Of a DNA stretch of 64,000 nt, positions 34,764-45,035 are shown in pieces. The DNA lies in the NCBI GenBank assembly GCA_965220315.1, contig CBDCPP010000001.1:868001-932000 (forward strand), written 5' to 3'. The DNA is from JAPOXK01 sp965220315 (GTDB lineage: Bacteria; Chloroflexota; Dehalococcoidia; Bin125). Each line of letters begins with the position of its first letter. The first letter of the stretch is position 1. Position numbers and translations under genes: made by a program. The notes beneath the pieces are model-generated. The model worked only from the letters and a program-made list of their open reading frames with translations. It ran no database searches and was not told where the DNA came from.

Positions 34764-37700
34764 TAGCTACCTACGCTTAAGCCGAGAACGGACGCAGGGT
34801 CTTTGTCGCGAGTTGGGGACGCAGCGCGCTGAGCCCGTTCCTCCAGCACCCGGCGGTAAGCCCGTGGGAAGACTTTAATGAATTGAGGAAGAGCGTTCTC
34901 CCAGTCGCCGAGGAGACGCCGAGCGATGTCACTGCCAGTGTGTCGGAGGTGTGCCTCCACCATCCCGCGGAGCATGGCTTGGTCCTCGGGATCGGCCACC
35001 GGTGCCAGGTCAACCATGTCGGGGTTACAGCGAACAGGAAAATCACCCCCTTCGTCCCAGACGAAGGCAAGGCCACCACTCATGCCGGCGGCGAAGTTGC
35101 GGCCCGTAGATCCGAGGACCACCACGCAGCCGCCAGTCATGTACTCACAACCGTGATCACCTACCCCCTCAACGACGGCCCTGGCGCCGCTGTTGCGGAC
35201 GGCGAAGCGCTCACCTGCGAGACCACGGACATAGAGTTCGCCTGCGGTGGCACCATAGAGCACAACATTGCCGATGATGGTGTTCTGCTCGGGGACGAAA
35301 GTCGCTTCGCGAGGCGGCTTGACGATGATGCGTCCTCCTGAGAGTCCTTTGGCCAGGTAGTCGTTCGCATCGCCCTCCAGCGTGAACTCCACACCACCCG
35401 CAAGCCAGAGGCCGAACGATTGCCCGGCTGAGCCACGGAAATGTGCACGGATTGTCTCTGCTGGTAAGCCAGCTTCACCGGTCCTCTTCGAGATCTCCCA
35501 GCTCAAGATGCCGCCCACGGCGCGGTTAGCGTTACGAATTGGTAACTCAATCCGAACAGGGCGCTGTTCCGTCAGGGCGGAGAGGGCATGGGCGATGATC
35601 TCGTGGTCGAGCGCGTGTTCGAGACCGTGTTCTTGCTCTTGCGTGCAGTAAGTCGCGAAGGAATGGGGAACGTCGGGACGCTGAAGGATGGGGGAGAGAT
35701 CCAGATGAGCGGCCTTCCAGTGGTCGATATCCTCTGCTGGCTCTAATAGGTCAACCCGGCCCACCATTTCGTTGATCGTGCGCAGCCCAAGCTTGGCCAT
35801 GATCTCGCGGAGATGCTCAGCGACGAAGAACATGTAATTGACGACGAATTCGGGCTCACCGGTGAAACGAGCGCGAAGTTCAGGATCCTGGGTCGCAATG
35901 CCGACGGAGCAGGCATTGAGATGGCATTTGCGCAGCATGATGCAACCTAGGGTGACGAGCGGCATGGTGGCGAAGCCGAACTCCTCAGCACCGAGCAGAC
36001 AGGCGATGGCGACATCCCGCCCTGTTTTGAGTTGGCCGTCCGTTTGAACAACGATCCGACCCCGTAAGTCGTTCATGACCAGGACTTGTTGCGTCTCGGC
36101 AACGCCGAGTTCCCAAGGAAGTCCTCCATGTTTAATCGAACTCTGTGGCGAAGCGCCGGTACCGCCGCTGGCGCCGCTGATCAGGACAACGTCCCCGTGC
36201 CCCTTGGAGACGCCAGCAGCAATCGTTCCGACGCCTACTTCGGATACAAGCTTGACGTGCACGCGCGCTTCGGGATTCCCATTCTTGAGATCGTGAATGA
36301 GCTGGGCGAGGTCCTCAATGGAATAAATGTCGTGATGGGGGGGCGGGGAGATCAGCTCGACGCCCGGGGTCGAGTGGCGGACCCGGGCGATCGTCTCATC
36401 AACCTTGTAGCCGGGCAGCTGGCCACCCTCGCCTGGCTTAGCTCCTTGGGCCATCTTGATCTGGAGATCGGTGGCGTGCGTGAGGTAGTTACTGTTGACG
36501 CCGAAGCGGCCCGAAGCGACTTGCTTGATCGCGCTCTCGCGGCGATCACCATTAGGGTCCGGAACGTAGCGGGCGGGATCTTCTCCTCCCTCTCCGGTGT
36601 TGCTCTTAGCATCGATCCGGTTCATGGCGATCGCTAAGGTTTCGTGCGCCTCCTTGCTGATGGAGCCGAAAGAAGCGGCGCCGGTAGCGAACCGTTTCAC
36701 GATCTCGGATGCCGGCTCAACTTCGTCGATCGGGATTGGATCGACTTGCTTAAAGCGGAGCAATCCGCGGATCGTTGCTCGCTGCTCTGGATCCTCATCG
36801 ACCATGCTCGCGAAGCGTTTGTAGGCGGTGAAGTCATTGCGGAGAGTGGCGTCTTGAATTAGTGCGATCGCGTCCGGGTTGAGCATGTGGAACTCACCAT
36901 CGCGGCGCCAGTGGTAGTTGCCACCCGAGCGCAGCTCAAGCGCCTCCGCGATCATCCTTCGCGGGAAGGCGTGATCATGGCGCCGAAGCACGGCCTCCTC
37001 GACCACATCGATGCCGATACCACCGATGCGGGTCGGCGTGTTGGTAAAAAACTCATCGATGAACGCTTGGCTTAGGCCGATCGCCTCGAAGATCTGAGCA
37101 CCGCGATAACTGGACACCGTCGAGATCCCCATCTTGGATATCACCTTGACGATCCCTTTATCGACGGCTTGGAGGTAGCGCTCCTCGATACTGGTTTGGT
37201 CAAACGTCCCCGAGAGGATGCCGTCGGTGCGCATCTCTGCAAGCGTTTCAAAGGCTAAGTAGGGATTGATAGCGGAGGCTCCATAGCCCACCAGCGTGGC
37301 GAAATGGTGCACTTCTCGAGGCTCACCTGATTCGATCACGATATCGGCACGCATGCGACGGCCGGCATCGATCAAGTGGTGATGAACGGCGGCAACCGCG
37401 AGCAAGCTCGGAATCGGGGCATGCTGCGCATCGATACCACGATCGCTGAGGACCAAGATGGAGTAACCGGCATCCACCGCTTGGATAGCGGCCGCGCACA
37501 ACGCGTCGAGAGCCGTGCGCAGCGCACCGCCCGGTGTTGGCTTACTGTCGGGGGCTGATGCTGCTACCTCGAAAAGGATCGGTAGGGTAGCGGCGCGCAG
37601 CCCTGGCTGGTCCAGCGCTTTGATCTTGGCGAGTTCGGCGTTTGTGATCACAGGACGAGTGATCTTCAGTTGCCGCGCGTGCGCCGGAGTTTCTTCGAAG

Positions 37701-39376
37701 AGATTTCCTCGCACGCCGATCAAGGTTTCAGTGGAAGTGACGAGCTTCTCCCACTGTGCATCGAGTGGTGGGTTGGTTACCTGTGCGAAGAGCTGACGGA
37801 AATAGTTCGCCAGTGGCTGGGGATGGTCCGAAAGGACCGCCATGGGAGTGTCATTTCCCATAGAGCCCACAGGCTCTTTTGCGTCGTTCGCCATGGCCGC
37901 CATGATCAGACCAAGCTCTTCAGTGGTGTAGCCGTGAGCGCGTTGGCGCTCACGTAGGCTGCCGGAATGAGGGCCAGGTACCTGGGCGGGCGTGGGAAGG
38001 TCCGCGAGGGTGAGCCGTTGCTCCCGTAGCCACTCGCCGTAGGGGCGGCGGCTGGCCAGTGTCGGCTTCACTTCTTCGTCGGGGACAATGCGACCTTGCT
38101 CCATGTCGATGAGGAAGACGCGGCCGGGGCGGACGCGGCTCTTGAGTTCGATCTGCTCCGGCGGAATGTCCAAGACGCCAGTCTCGGACCCCATCACCAC
38201 TAGGCCGTCCTTGGTCACGAGGTACCGCAGCGGCCGCAGGCCGTTGCGGTCCAGCACGACGGCGATCTGCTGGCCGTCGCTGGCGGCGACCATCGCGGGC
38301 CCATCCCAGGGCTCCATCAAAGCTGCGTGGTAGTCGTAGAAATCCCGCGTCTCCTGAGCCATCGACTCGTGATTCTCAAAAGCTTCGGGGATCATCATCA
38401 TCAGGCAGTGAGGCAGAGAGCGGCCGGTATGGATCAGCAACTCAAGCGCGTTGTCGAAGCTTGCGGTATCGCTCTGATTAGGCTGGCAGATGGGGAAGAG
38501 ACTCTCCAATTCCTCGTCCGTGAAGTGCGGAGAGGAGAGCAGCGCCTGACGTGCGGTCATCCAGTTGATGTTGCCTCGCAGCGTGTTGATCTCGCCGTTA
38601 TGGGCAATGAATCGGTAGGGATGCGCCAGCCGCCAGGATCCGAGCGTGTTAGTGCTGAAACGCGAATGCACGATCGCCCAAGCGCTGACGAGCTCCGGAT
38701 CGTGCAAGTCTTGGTAGAACCCATTGACTTGCGTGCTGATCAGCAAACCCTTATAGACCACGCGGTCGCTGAACATGCTGGAAATGTAGAAATCCTCTGG
38801 GTGAGGAATGCCACTCGTCTCGACCGCGCGCTCGATGCAGCGGCGGGCGACATAGAGACGGCGATTCAGTTCGCTCTCATCCTCAATCTCGTCTGGGGCG
38901 CCAAGGAAGCACTGCGCGATCTGAGGAGCGACGGCGCGAGCGTTGGATCCGATCGCCTCGGGAGTGACTGGGACTTCGCGCCAGCCCAGTACCTTGAGAC
39001 CACGATGTCTCACCTCCGCTTCCACAATCGATTGGCACTCGGCACGCTCCGCTTCCCCTTGAGGGAAGAAGACCATCGCTACTCCGTAGCGGCCGGGAGC
39101 GGGAAGCGAGATGCCGAGCTTCGCCGTCTCGCGGCGGAGAAATGCGTCTGGCATCTGGAAGAGAACGCCACCGCCATCTCCGGTGAGAGGATCAGCGCCC
39201 AGAGCGCCGCGGTGGGCCAGGTTGTTCGCGACCTCGATCGCCTGTTCAAGGATACGGTGGCTTCGCTGCCCATTGAGGTTGGCCACGACACCTACCCCAC
39301 AGGCGTCGTGCTCAAAGGCAGGGTCGTAGAGTCCCTGCTTTGTAAGCCGTCTGGCCGAGGCTTGCGGTGAATCCAT
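34763..39376 (-). CDS. gltB: glutamate synthase large subunit
   Basis: 1537 aa from ATG 39376. The Ntn-type glutaminase domain starts at Cys26 in HDACGVGVVANLNGQ, behind a 25-residue propeptide. RGNINWMTARQ and the NEGI-type HNGEINTLRGN block follow. The FMN/synthase domain has GVGTIAAGVSKGHGDVVLISGASGGTGASP and ATMPLVTLGCIMLRKCHLNACSVGIATQDP with the 3Fe-4S cysteines. The C-terminal GXGXG beta-helix ends the protein. With GltD it makes two glutamates from glutamine and 2-oxoglutarate. The longer open frame to 39526 is not conserved. Confidence 0.97.
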   Translation of the reverse strand: MDSPQASARRLTKQGLYDPAFEHDACGVGVVANLNGQRSHRILEQAIEVANNLAHRGALGADPLTGDGGGVLFQMPDAFLRRETAKLGISLPAPGRYGVAMVFFPQGEAERAECQSIVEAEVRHRGLKVLGWREVPVTPEAIGSNARAVAPQIAQCFLGAPDEIEDESELNRRLYVARRCIERAVETSGIPHPEDFYISSMFSDRVVYKGLLISTQVNGFYQDLHDPELVSAWAIVHSRFSTNTLGSWRLAHPYRFIAHNGEINTLRGNINWMTARQALLSSPHFTDEELESLFPICQPNQSDTASFDNALELLIHTGRSLPHCLMMMIPEAFENHESMAQETRDFYDYHAALMEPWDGPAMVAASDGQQIAVVLDRNGLRPLRYLVTKDGLVVMGSETGVLDIPPEQIELKSRVRPGRVFLIDMEQGRIVPDEEVKPTLASRRPYGEWLREQRLTLADLPTPAQVPGPHSGSLRERQRAHGYTTEELGLIMAAMANDAKEPVGSMGNDTPMAVLSDHPQPLANYFRQLFAQVTNPPLDAQWEKLVTSTETLIGVRGNLFEETPAHARQLKITRPVITNAELAKIKALDQPGLRAATLPILFEVAASAPDSKPTPGGALRTALDALCAAAIQAVDAGYSILVLSDRGIDAQHAPIPSLLAVAAVHHHLIDAGRRMRADIVIESGEPREVHHFATLVGYGASAINPYLAFETLAEMRTDGILSGTFDQTSIEERYLQAVDKGIVKVISKMGISTVSSYRGAQIFEAIGLSQAFIDEFFTNTPTRIGGIGIDVVEEAVLRRHDHAFPRRMIAEALELRSGGNYHWRRDGEFHMLNPDAIALIQDATLRNDFTAYKRFASMVDEDPEQRATIRGLLRFKQVDPIPIDEVEPASEIVKRFATGAASFGSISKEAHETLAIAMNRIDAKSNTGEGGEDPARYVPDPNGDRRESAIKQVASGRFGVNSNYLTHATDLQIKMAQGAKPGEGGQLPGYKVDETIARVRHSTPGVELISPPPHHDIYSIEDLAQLIHDLKNGNPEARVHVKLVSEVGVGTIAAGVSKGHGDVVLISGASGGTGASPQSSIKHGGLPWELGVAETQQVLVMNDLRGRIVVQTDGQLKTGRDVAIACLLGAEEFGFATMPLVTLGCIMLRKCHLNACSVGIATQDPELRARFTGEPEFVVNYMFFVAEHLREIMAKLGLRTINEMVGRVDLLEPAEDIDHWKAAHLDLSPILQRPDVPHSFATYCTQEQEHGLEHALDHEIIAHALSALTEQRPVRIELPIRNANRAVGGILSWEISKRTGEAGLPAETIRAHFRGSAGQSFGLWLAGGVEFTLEGDANDYLAKGLSGGRIIVKPPREATFVPEQNTIIGNVVLYGATAGELYVRGLAGERFAVRNSGARAVVEGVGDHGCEYMTGGCVVVLGSTGRNFAAGMSGGLAFVWDEGGDFPVRCNPDMVDLAPVADPEDQAMLRGMVEAHLRHTGSDIARRLLGDWENALPQFIKVFPRAYRRVLEERAQRAASPTRDKDPASVLGLSVGS

Positions 39377-40000
39377 GGGTCTTTCTATCGCGAATGAATG
39401 CGTGTCGGCACCGTTAGAAACGGCGCACTTTGAAGTCTTAGCCGGCGGATAACAAATGAAGACCGGCCGGATGACGAAGATAAAAAGGCACCAGCGCCGC
39501 GCATCAACTGTGCGCAGCGGCCTCAAGCTAACCCCTCCATCGGGACAGGTCAGCGTTATGAAGATTTTCCCAGATAACTAGGAGAGCCGTCTAGGGGGGT
39601 TTGTAGTACGTGCTCAACCCAAAGGTGTAGATCCGTCGCACAAGGGCTGTGGCGCAGCTTTGCGAACAGCTAAGGGGCCGAGCGGCAATATTCTCAATAC
39701 CGGCTAGCGGTGCCCCAGTAGCTCCCACTCGCCTGCCCGAATGGCCGTACCGTCGCATCTGTGCCCGAACTCTACGTCAGGGCAGCACGATCCGGCGCAT
39801 GGTCCCTCCTATGCTGCCCGAAGTGTCCGAGAGGTGTCCAACCGATATCCGACAAGCACTCTTCGACCTCGCTATATCGAGCGCGCCACCATCTTTTATA
39901 TGCCAAGATCATCCGCATCGCGCCCGCTAAGCTGTTGCGCGCCTTCTTTTGCGGGCACGATCTCCAGCTTCAGATAGAGGCGCTTAGCAGTTGAGAGTGC
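39377..40000. other. intergenic region upstream of gltB
   Basis: 624 bases between gltB and the aminotransferase gene, both on the minus strand. It should contain the gltB promoter. Open frames here are shadows with no family likeness. No riboswitch, tRNA or repeat was recognised. Confidence 0.4.
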
Positions 40001-41353
40001 TTACAGGATCGCTTCCGCTCGAAGGTCGGCTAGGGAAGCGTCGAATGCTTCCAACGTAGCCTCGATATCGGCTTCTGAGTGGACGGCGGAGACCATTGCG
40101 CCCATGTGGATAAGGTCAACGCCGTGATTCAGCATCGCGCGCGAGAAAGGCCACAGCAACGCGGCGGGGGTATGCGGAACTCTGGCACTAGGGCTGTTGG
40201 CACCCCAATTCCAGTATTGATCATCTAGAGGGGGATCAACCTCCCGACCGAGGAGCAGGTGGACCATCGAAGCGTCGCGGTAGGCGGCGCCTGGGACTTC
40301 CGCACGGCGGATGACGGCATTCATCCCACGCGTGAGCTGGGCCGCACGCGTGTCGGCCGTTTCGTTCGGCACGCCCGTCGCAACCTCGGCCAGCATGGCG
40401 GCGCCGGCGACAGCACTCAAGGGATTGGCATTGAAGGTCCCCGGGTGGCCCACGCGCTTGAGCGGGGGTCTGTCGGGATCGATCGCGATCTGATCGAGCA
40501 ACTCAGCACGCCCGGCGACGACTCCCCCAGGCAGTCCTCCAGCGACGATCTTGGCCAGTGTCGTGAGGTCAGGCCGAATCTGCAGCCGGGCCTGGGCCCC
40601 GCCCATTGAGGCGCGGAATCCCGTGATGACCTCGTCGAAAATGAGAATAGTCTCGGTCTCGCGAGTGCGGTCGCGAAGGAAAGCAGGGACCGCAGGATCA
40701 AGCGGGCCCGTTCCCCAACTATAGCCGGTGGGCTCTAGGATCACGGCGGCGAATTCGCGGCCAGCCAAGGCGGTACCGATCGCCTCAAGGTCATGCTGGT
40801 CAAAAACCTCAATGGACCCGGCCCACTCCGGAGGGATTCCAATAGAGCCGTAGCTGTCGCGAGCGTTTGGACCACCAGCGCTGATGGTGTCGTTCCAGCC
40901 GTGGAAATGATGGCGCAGCTTCATTAAGCGTGAGCGGCCGCTGAAAGCGCGAGCGAGCCGTATCGCCATCATGGTGGCTTCGGTGCCCGAGGAAACAAAA
41001 CGGATGCGTTCGGCGCTTGGGAGAAGAGACTGAATCGCACGCGCCCAGGCGATCTCGAGCGTATGCGAGGCGCCGTAGTGGGTACCGCGCTCGATCTGAC
41101 TTTTCACAGCCTTGGTGAGGGTCGGATGAGCATGACCCAAAAGCAGAGCGCCGTGGCCCATGACGTAGTCGATGATCTCATTGCCATCGATATCCCACTT
41201 GCGCGCGCCTTCCGCGCGATCGACATAGAGACCGAATGGCTCAAAGTGACGAATGTCGTGGGTTATGCCCCCAGGGAATATCTGACGCGCCTCGCCAGCG
41301 AGTTCAGCGGAACGTGGGTGCAAGGCAATGAATCGCTCGTCGATCGTGCTCAC
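40001..41353 (-). CDS. class III aminotransferase, glutamate-1-semialdehyde aminomutase-like
   Basis: 450 aa. IFPGGITHDIRHFEPFGLYVDRAEGARKWDIDG is the start of the GSA-aminotransferase fold. FVSSGTEATMMAIRLARAFSGR binds the PLP phosphate. ILIFDEVITGFRASMGG contains the Asp that binds the pyridine nitrogen. LTTLAKIVAGGLPGGVVAGR has the Lys of the Schiff base. It resembles HemL, but no other haem genes are near and the N-terminus differs, so it may act on another amino acid. It is divergent from the molybdopterin enzyme, with 105 bases between the starts. Confidence 0.85.
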   Translation of the reverse strand: MSTIDERFIALHPRSAELAGEARQIFPGGITHDIRHFEPFGLYVDRAEGARKWDIDGNEIIDYVMGHGALLLGHAHPTLTKAVKSQIERGTHYGASHTLEIAWARAIQSLLPSAERIRFVSSGTEATMMAIRLARAFSGRSRLMKLRHHFHGWNDTISAGGPNARDSYGSIGIPPEWAGSIEVFDQHDLEAIGTALAGREFAAVILEPTGYSWGTGPLDPAVPAFLRDRTRETETILIFDEVITGFRASMGGAQARLQIRPDLTTLAKIVAGGLPGGVVAGRAELLDQIAIDPDRPPLKRVGHPGTFNANPLSAVAGAAMLAEVATGVPNETADTRAAQLTRGMNAVIRRAEVPGAAYRDASMVHLLLGREVDPPLDDQYWNWGANSPSARVPHTPAALLWPFSRAMLNHGVDLIHMGAMVSAVHSEADIEATLEAFDASLADLRAEAIL

Positions 41354-41458
41354 GGGGGCCTCCGCTCATCGTGAGTCAGCGCGATATGCGCACGGTAGCG
41401 GAAGATGGCGCTACTGTGAGCGGTATACGCGCTGACCGACAATCAGGTGACGGGGACC

Positions 41459-43546
41459 ATGCCTGTGACCATCTCACAACACCAAGCGGCAGGCGACCGA
41501 ATACTGCGAGGGGCCTGTACCCACGACTGCCAAGATGCTTGTGCCATGCTCGTGACCGTGCGGGATGGAGTAGCCATACAGGTGGCGCCGAATCCGGCAC
41601 ACCCGATCACTGGTAAGCACCTCTGTGCGAAGGTCAACCGCTACCTAGAGCGAGTGTACAGCCCGTCACGAGTCATGACGCCGCTGCGGCGCCTAGGAGC
41701 CAAAGGAGAGGGCCGGTTCGAAACGCTCTCGTGGGAAGCCGCCGTCGATGAGATCGCGGAGCGCTGGGAGGCGATCGCCGCACATGAGGGAGCGGCTGCC
41801 ATCTTGCCCTATAGCTATTACGGAAGCATGGGGGTGTTGAGCGGGCTCGGGACGATGGAGGCGCTATTCCGGCGATTGGGAGCGAGTGATCTAGAGCGGA
41901 CGATCTGCGGTGGGCAGCGCCTGGGACTAATAGGGCTGGTGGGGGAGATGACCAACGACCCGCAGTCGCTTCTGGACGCAAAATTGATCATCGCCTGGGG
42001 CTATAACCCGGTTAGCAGCTCGATCCACACTTGGGAGATCGTGCGCGCGGCACAGCGGCGGGGGGCGCGGCTCGTCGTCGTCGATCCGTATTGCTCGCGC
42101 ACAGCTCAACAGGCGGACACGCATGTTGCGATCTATCCGGGAACAGACGGGGCCCTGGCGCTGGGAATGCTGCATCTGATCCTTCGAGAGGGTCTGGAAG
42201 ACGCGGACTACGTGACGCGATACACGAACGGGTTGGAGGAACTGCGCGCACACGTTGCAGAGTGGACGCCCGAGCGCACGGCAGCGGTAACGGGGATCGG
42301 AGCGCTGGAGGTGGTTGCACTGGCGCGGGACTATGCGACAACGAAGCCGGCAGGCATTCTGCCGGGCGTGGGGATGCAGCGGGCTTACGGAGCCGGTTCA
42401 GCACTGCGAGCCATCCAGTGCTTGCCAGCGCTTGCCGGACAGTGGCGGCATCCAGCGGGTGGGATCGCGTTCGCTCACTCATTCGAGGCACTGCGGACGC
42501 GGCGGTTGATGCGAACGCCCGAGTGCCCGCCGCCGCCGCGGCAGCTGAACATGCTGCAGCTGGGACGACATCTCACGGATCCGAACTTGCAGCCGGCGCT
42601 GCGAGCACTTTACGTGTGGAATTCGAATCCGGCGCTTATCGCGCCCGACCAACGCACAGTGATCGAGGGCTTGCGGCGCGAAGACCTGTTCACTGTGGTG
42701 CACGACCAGTTCGTGACGGACACGGCCCGCTACGCCGATATCGTCTTGCCTGCTACGACCATGCTGGAGCAAGCAGATCTGACGATGTCGTGGGGGTTTA
42801 ACTACATCCAGCGTAGTGAGCAGGCGATCGCGCCGATCGGGGAGAGCAAGCCGAACAGCGAAGTGGCACGCCTCCTCGCGGCCAGGCTCGGCTTCCATGA
42901 AGCGCTATTTCAGATGAGCGACGCGGAACTGCTGGATGAAGCGCTGCGGGAGTCGCCTGCAGAGCGCGCGGGCGCACGACAGGTGCTGGAAGTACAAGGA
43001 TTCGCTCGGATCGAGCCTGTAAAGGGTTGCACCCCCTTCGAGCAAGGTGATTTTCCCAGCGAGAGCGGGCGCTTTGAATTCGCATCGAAGGACTTTGGCC
43101 GTGGCGGACTTGGAGAACTACCACATTACCTGCCGCCCGCCGAGGAACCGAGTGAGCGCTACCCGTTACGCCTCCTCACTCTGAAGCGCCACCACTCCTT
43201 GAATAGCTCGTACGGCGGATTGGCAGTGCTAACCAAGGCGGAGCCTCAGCCACTCATCGAAATGCACCCAGACGACGCGGTTGTGCGCGGGATCGAGCCT
43301 GGCGGGAAGGTACGGGTGTTCAACGACCGGGGATCGCTAGAGCATTCCGTCTCAGTCAGCCAGCGAGTGAAGCGGGGCACCGTCGCTGCCCCATTCGGGC
43401 ACTGGGGGCTGCCGGGGGTGAATGTGCTCACCAGTGATCGTCTGGGCGACATCGGACATGGGGCGACGCTGTGCGATGTCGCTGTGGAAGTAGAGCGAGC
43501 TGAAAGCGCGACAGCACAGAGAAGAATAGAAACACAAGGAGCGTGA
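41459..43546 (+). CDS. molybdopterin-dependent oxidoreductase (MopB family)
   Basis: 695 aa from ATG 41459; an in-frame GTG lies 4 codons earlier. Cys20, Cys24, Cys28 and Cys56 (C-x3-C-x3-C-x27-C) bind one [4Fe-4S] cluster. WGYNPVSSSIHTWEIVRAAQRRGARLVVVDP is the first MGD-binding domain, YVWNSNPALIAPDQRTVIEGLRREDLFTVVHDQFVTDTARYADIVLP the second, and the C-terminal domain ends with APFGHWG. There is no Tat signal, so it is probably cytoplasmic. The substrate cannot be told. It lacks adjacent electron-transfer subunits and is followed by a convergent zinc-ribbon gene. Confidence 0.9.
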   Translation: MPVTISQHQAAGDRILRGACTHDCQDACAMLVTVRDGVAIQVAPNPAHPITGKHLCAKVNRYLERVYSPSRVMTPLRRLGAKGEGRFETLSWEAAVDEIAERWEAIAAHEGAAAILPYSYYGSMGVLSGLGTMEALFRRLGASDLERTICGGQRLGLIGLVGEMTNDPQSLLDAKLIIAWGYNPVSSSIHTWEIVRAAQRRGARLVVVDPYCSRTAQQADTHVAIYPGTDGALALGMLHLILREGLEDADYVTRYTNGLEELRAHVAEWTPERTAAVTGIGALEVVALARDYATTKPAGILPGVGMQRAYGAGSALRAIQCLPALAGQWRHPAGGIAFAHSFEALRTRRLMRTPECPPPPRQLNMLQLGRHLTDPNLQPALRALYVWNSNPALIAPDQRTVIEGLRREDLFTVVHDQFVTDTARYADIVLPATTMLEQADLTMSWGFNYIQRSEQAIAPIGESKPNSEVARLLAARLGFHEALFQMSDAELLDEALRESPAERAGARQVLEVQGFARIEPVKGCTPFEQGDFPSESGRFEFASKDFGRGGLGELPHYLPPAEEPSERYPLRLLTLKRHHSLNSSYGGLAVLTKAEPQPLIEMHPDDAVVRGIEPGGKVRVFNDRGSLEHSVSVSQRVKRGTVAAPFGHWGLPGVNVLTSDRLGDIGHGATLCDVAVEVERAESATAQRRIETQGA

Positions 43547-43606
43547 TCCTAGGATCGGTCGCTGCTCCATTCCGATGCTGTTCTCACGAGTGAGAATCCA
43601 GACACC

Positions 43607-43846
43607 TTAGGCTGCGGTGCTAAACACTCCCGGCGCTGCGTACGCAGGCACGCGCTCGAAGGGACCAATTATGGCCTTGCCGCCGCAGCAGCCGCAGACA
43701 AGGCCGCCGATGTGGTTCTGGGTGAGTGCGGCGCTACTGGGTGACTCCATGGCTGGTACGTGCCGGAGCCGATAGCCGCGTCGCTGCACGGAACCGAGCC
43801 CACGGCTGCAGATCAGGCAGTTGATCTCCGCGATTTCCACGTTCAT
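43607..43846 (-). CDS. small zinc-ribbon-like protein
   Basis: 79 aa. Cys10-x2-Cys13 near the start and CGCC (Cys51, 53, 54) later form a likely zinc ribbon. The middle is basic (RRGYRLRHV) and the end hydrophobic/neutral. GGAAGG precedes the ATG by 7 bases, which supports a real gene. No family is recognised. It is convergent with the molybdopterin gene. Confidence 0.65.
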   Translation of the reverse strand: MNVEIAEINCLICSRGLGSVQRRGYRLRHVPAMESPSSAALTQNHIGGLVCGCCGGKAIIGPFERVPAYAAPGVFSTAA

Positions 43847-44051
43847 CTTCCGCCTTCCTTCCCAAGCCCTTGGCGACTGATTCTGCTTGCTGACTGCTCC
43901 TAAAATGCGTCACCGCCTCGCGTCCTAGGTGCAGCGTCTAATTAACGTACGGTGAACTCGCGACAACGGATGGCGTGGATGTGGCGGGGAAATTTGCGAG
44001 CTTCGAGGGCTTCTAGCTGATCCGCAACGGTACATCAACGATAGTGGAGGC

Positions 44052-44750
44052 ATGGAGATCTCTCGCCGGCAGTTCCTACTGGCGATGGCAGTGGTTGCTA
44101 CCGCGTTGGGACTCCTGATCGCCACAGACTTGCTGCTGGAGCGATTCTCACCTTGGGACTACGACGATTTCGCCACCTGGGCGCAAGGCTACGGAGTGCT
44201 GGGGCCCATTGCCTACGTTGCTTTCTACGCGATCTCGATGGTCTTGGCGCCAATTCCCACATCGCCGGCGCCGGTGGCGGCAGCCACGGCCTTCGGGGGA
44301 GTAGCAGGCTTCCTTTACACTCTCCTCGGAGCCGCGATCGGGGGAACGATCTGTTTTGGGATCGCTCGCCGCTGGGGGCGCCCCTTGATGCAGCGTTTCC
44401 TGCCGGAACGCTTCATGGCTGAAGTAGATCGCGTGGCCGAGCGGCTCGGAGCACGGGTGCTTCTCGTCCTGCGCCTCTTCCCGATCCTGGGAACGGATGC
44501 CGTCTCCTACGCCGCAGGGCTGACGCAGATCCGCTTTGCGCTCTACTTAGCGATCACGCTGGTAGGGTCGACGCCCATGTTCTTACTGTTATCGCTGGTT
44601 GGGGACAGCTTGCGCGAGGACCGAACGGCCGCGCTGATCAGCATCGTTGGTCTAGGCGTTTTTCTCCTATTGCCCTTGCTAGTCATAGGCTGGCGCAGTC
44701 GCCGGAGCCGCAAAAGCGAGGAGCCAGCAGATCTCTCGTTGAGTTTATGA
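44052..44750 (+). CDS. TVP38/TMEM64 (VTT/SNARE-associated) membrane protein
   Basis: 232 aa with about six hydrophobic segments. PIAYVAFYAISMVLAPIPTSPAPVAAATAFGGVAGFLYTLLGAAIGGTICFGIARRWGR is the VTT core with its re-entrant loop and the F/G-rich motif. FPILGTDAVSYAAGLTQIRFALYLAITLVGSTPMF follows. The family includes DedA-like flippases of polyprenyl phosphates and lipids. The stop (TGA 44748-44750) overlaps the first base pairs of repeat A (ATGAAACGC). Confidence 0.88.
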   Translation: MEISRRQFLLAMAVVATALGLLIATDLLLERFSPWDYDDFATWAQGYGVLGPIAYVAFYAISMVLAPIPTSPAPVAAATAFGGVAGFLYTLLGAAIGGTICFGIARRWGRPLMQRFLPERFMAEVDRVAERLGARVLLVLRLFPILGTDAVSYAAGLTQIRFALYLAITLVGSTPMFLLLSLVGDSLREDRTAALISIVGLGVFLLLPLLVIGWRSRRSRKSEEPADLSLSL

Positions 44751-44812
44751 AACGCATGCGTATTTCTGGCGAAAAATACGGATCGCTGGCGAAAAGTCCG
44801 GAACGTGATCGC
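44747..44812. repeat. repeat A (IS21-end-like)
   Basis: 66 bases that match repeat B at 45268-45333 without gaps at about 50 of 66 positions. The left 14 bases (ATGAAACGCATGCG) are identical in both. Inside are two tandem 20-base units that begin CTGGCGAAAA and contain CGGAWCG. Such multiple CTGGCGAAAA/CGGATCG units are typical of IS21-family ends; this assignment is from memory. No istA/istB is present. Confidence 0.55.
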
Positions 44813-45035
44813 TGCGAAGAAGGTACCTGCACTCGCCCCAGGGCAGGCGTGGCGTTGCGTTGGTGGGTCGCAGTGAGTGAAACGTGGGTGAGTTGCCACT
44901 CAAAAGCAATCGTAGGGCTGCTGCGACTCCTCAAGAAGCGCGATGCGTCAACCTAAATATGTAATCCCTAATTGGTAAGCTTGGGCCATCTCAGCGGGCG
45001 GGGGGTAGAATCCCCGACCGAAAGGTGGGCGTTTG

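Noticed and set aside
34763..39526. Longer gltB start at 39526
   Set aside because: The extra 50 residues are not conserved; ATG 39376 places the propeptide and Cys26 correctly.
44747..44956. 69-aa frame starting MKRMRISG
   Set aside because: It coincides with repeat A and has no RBS; the similar start at 45268 arises from repeat B.
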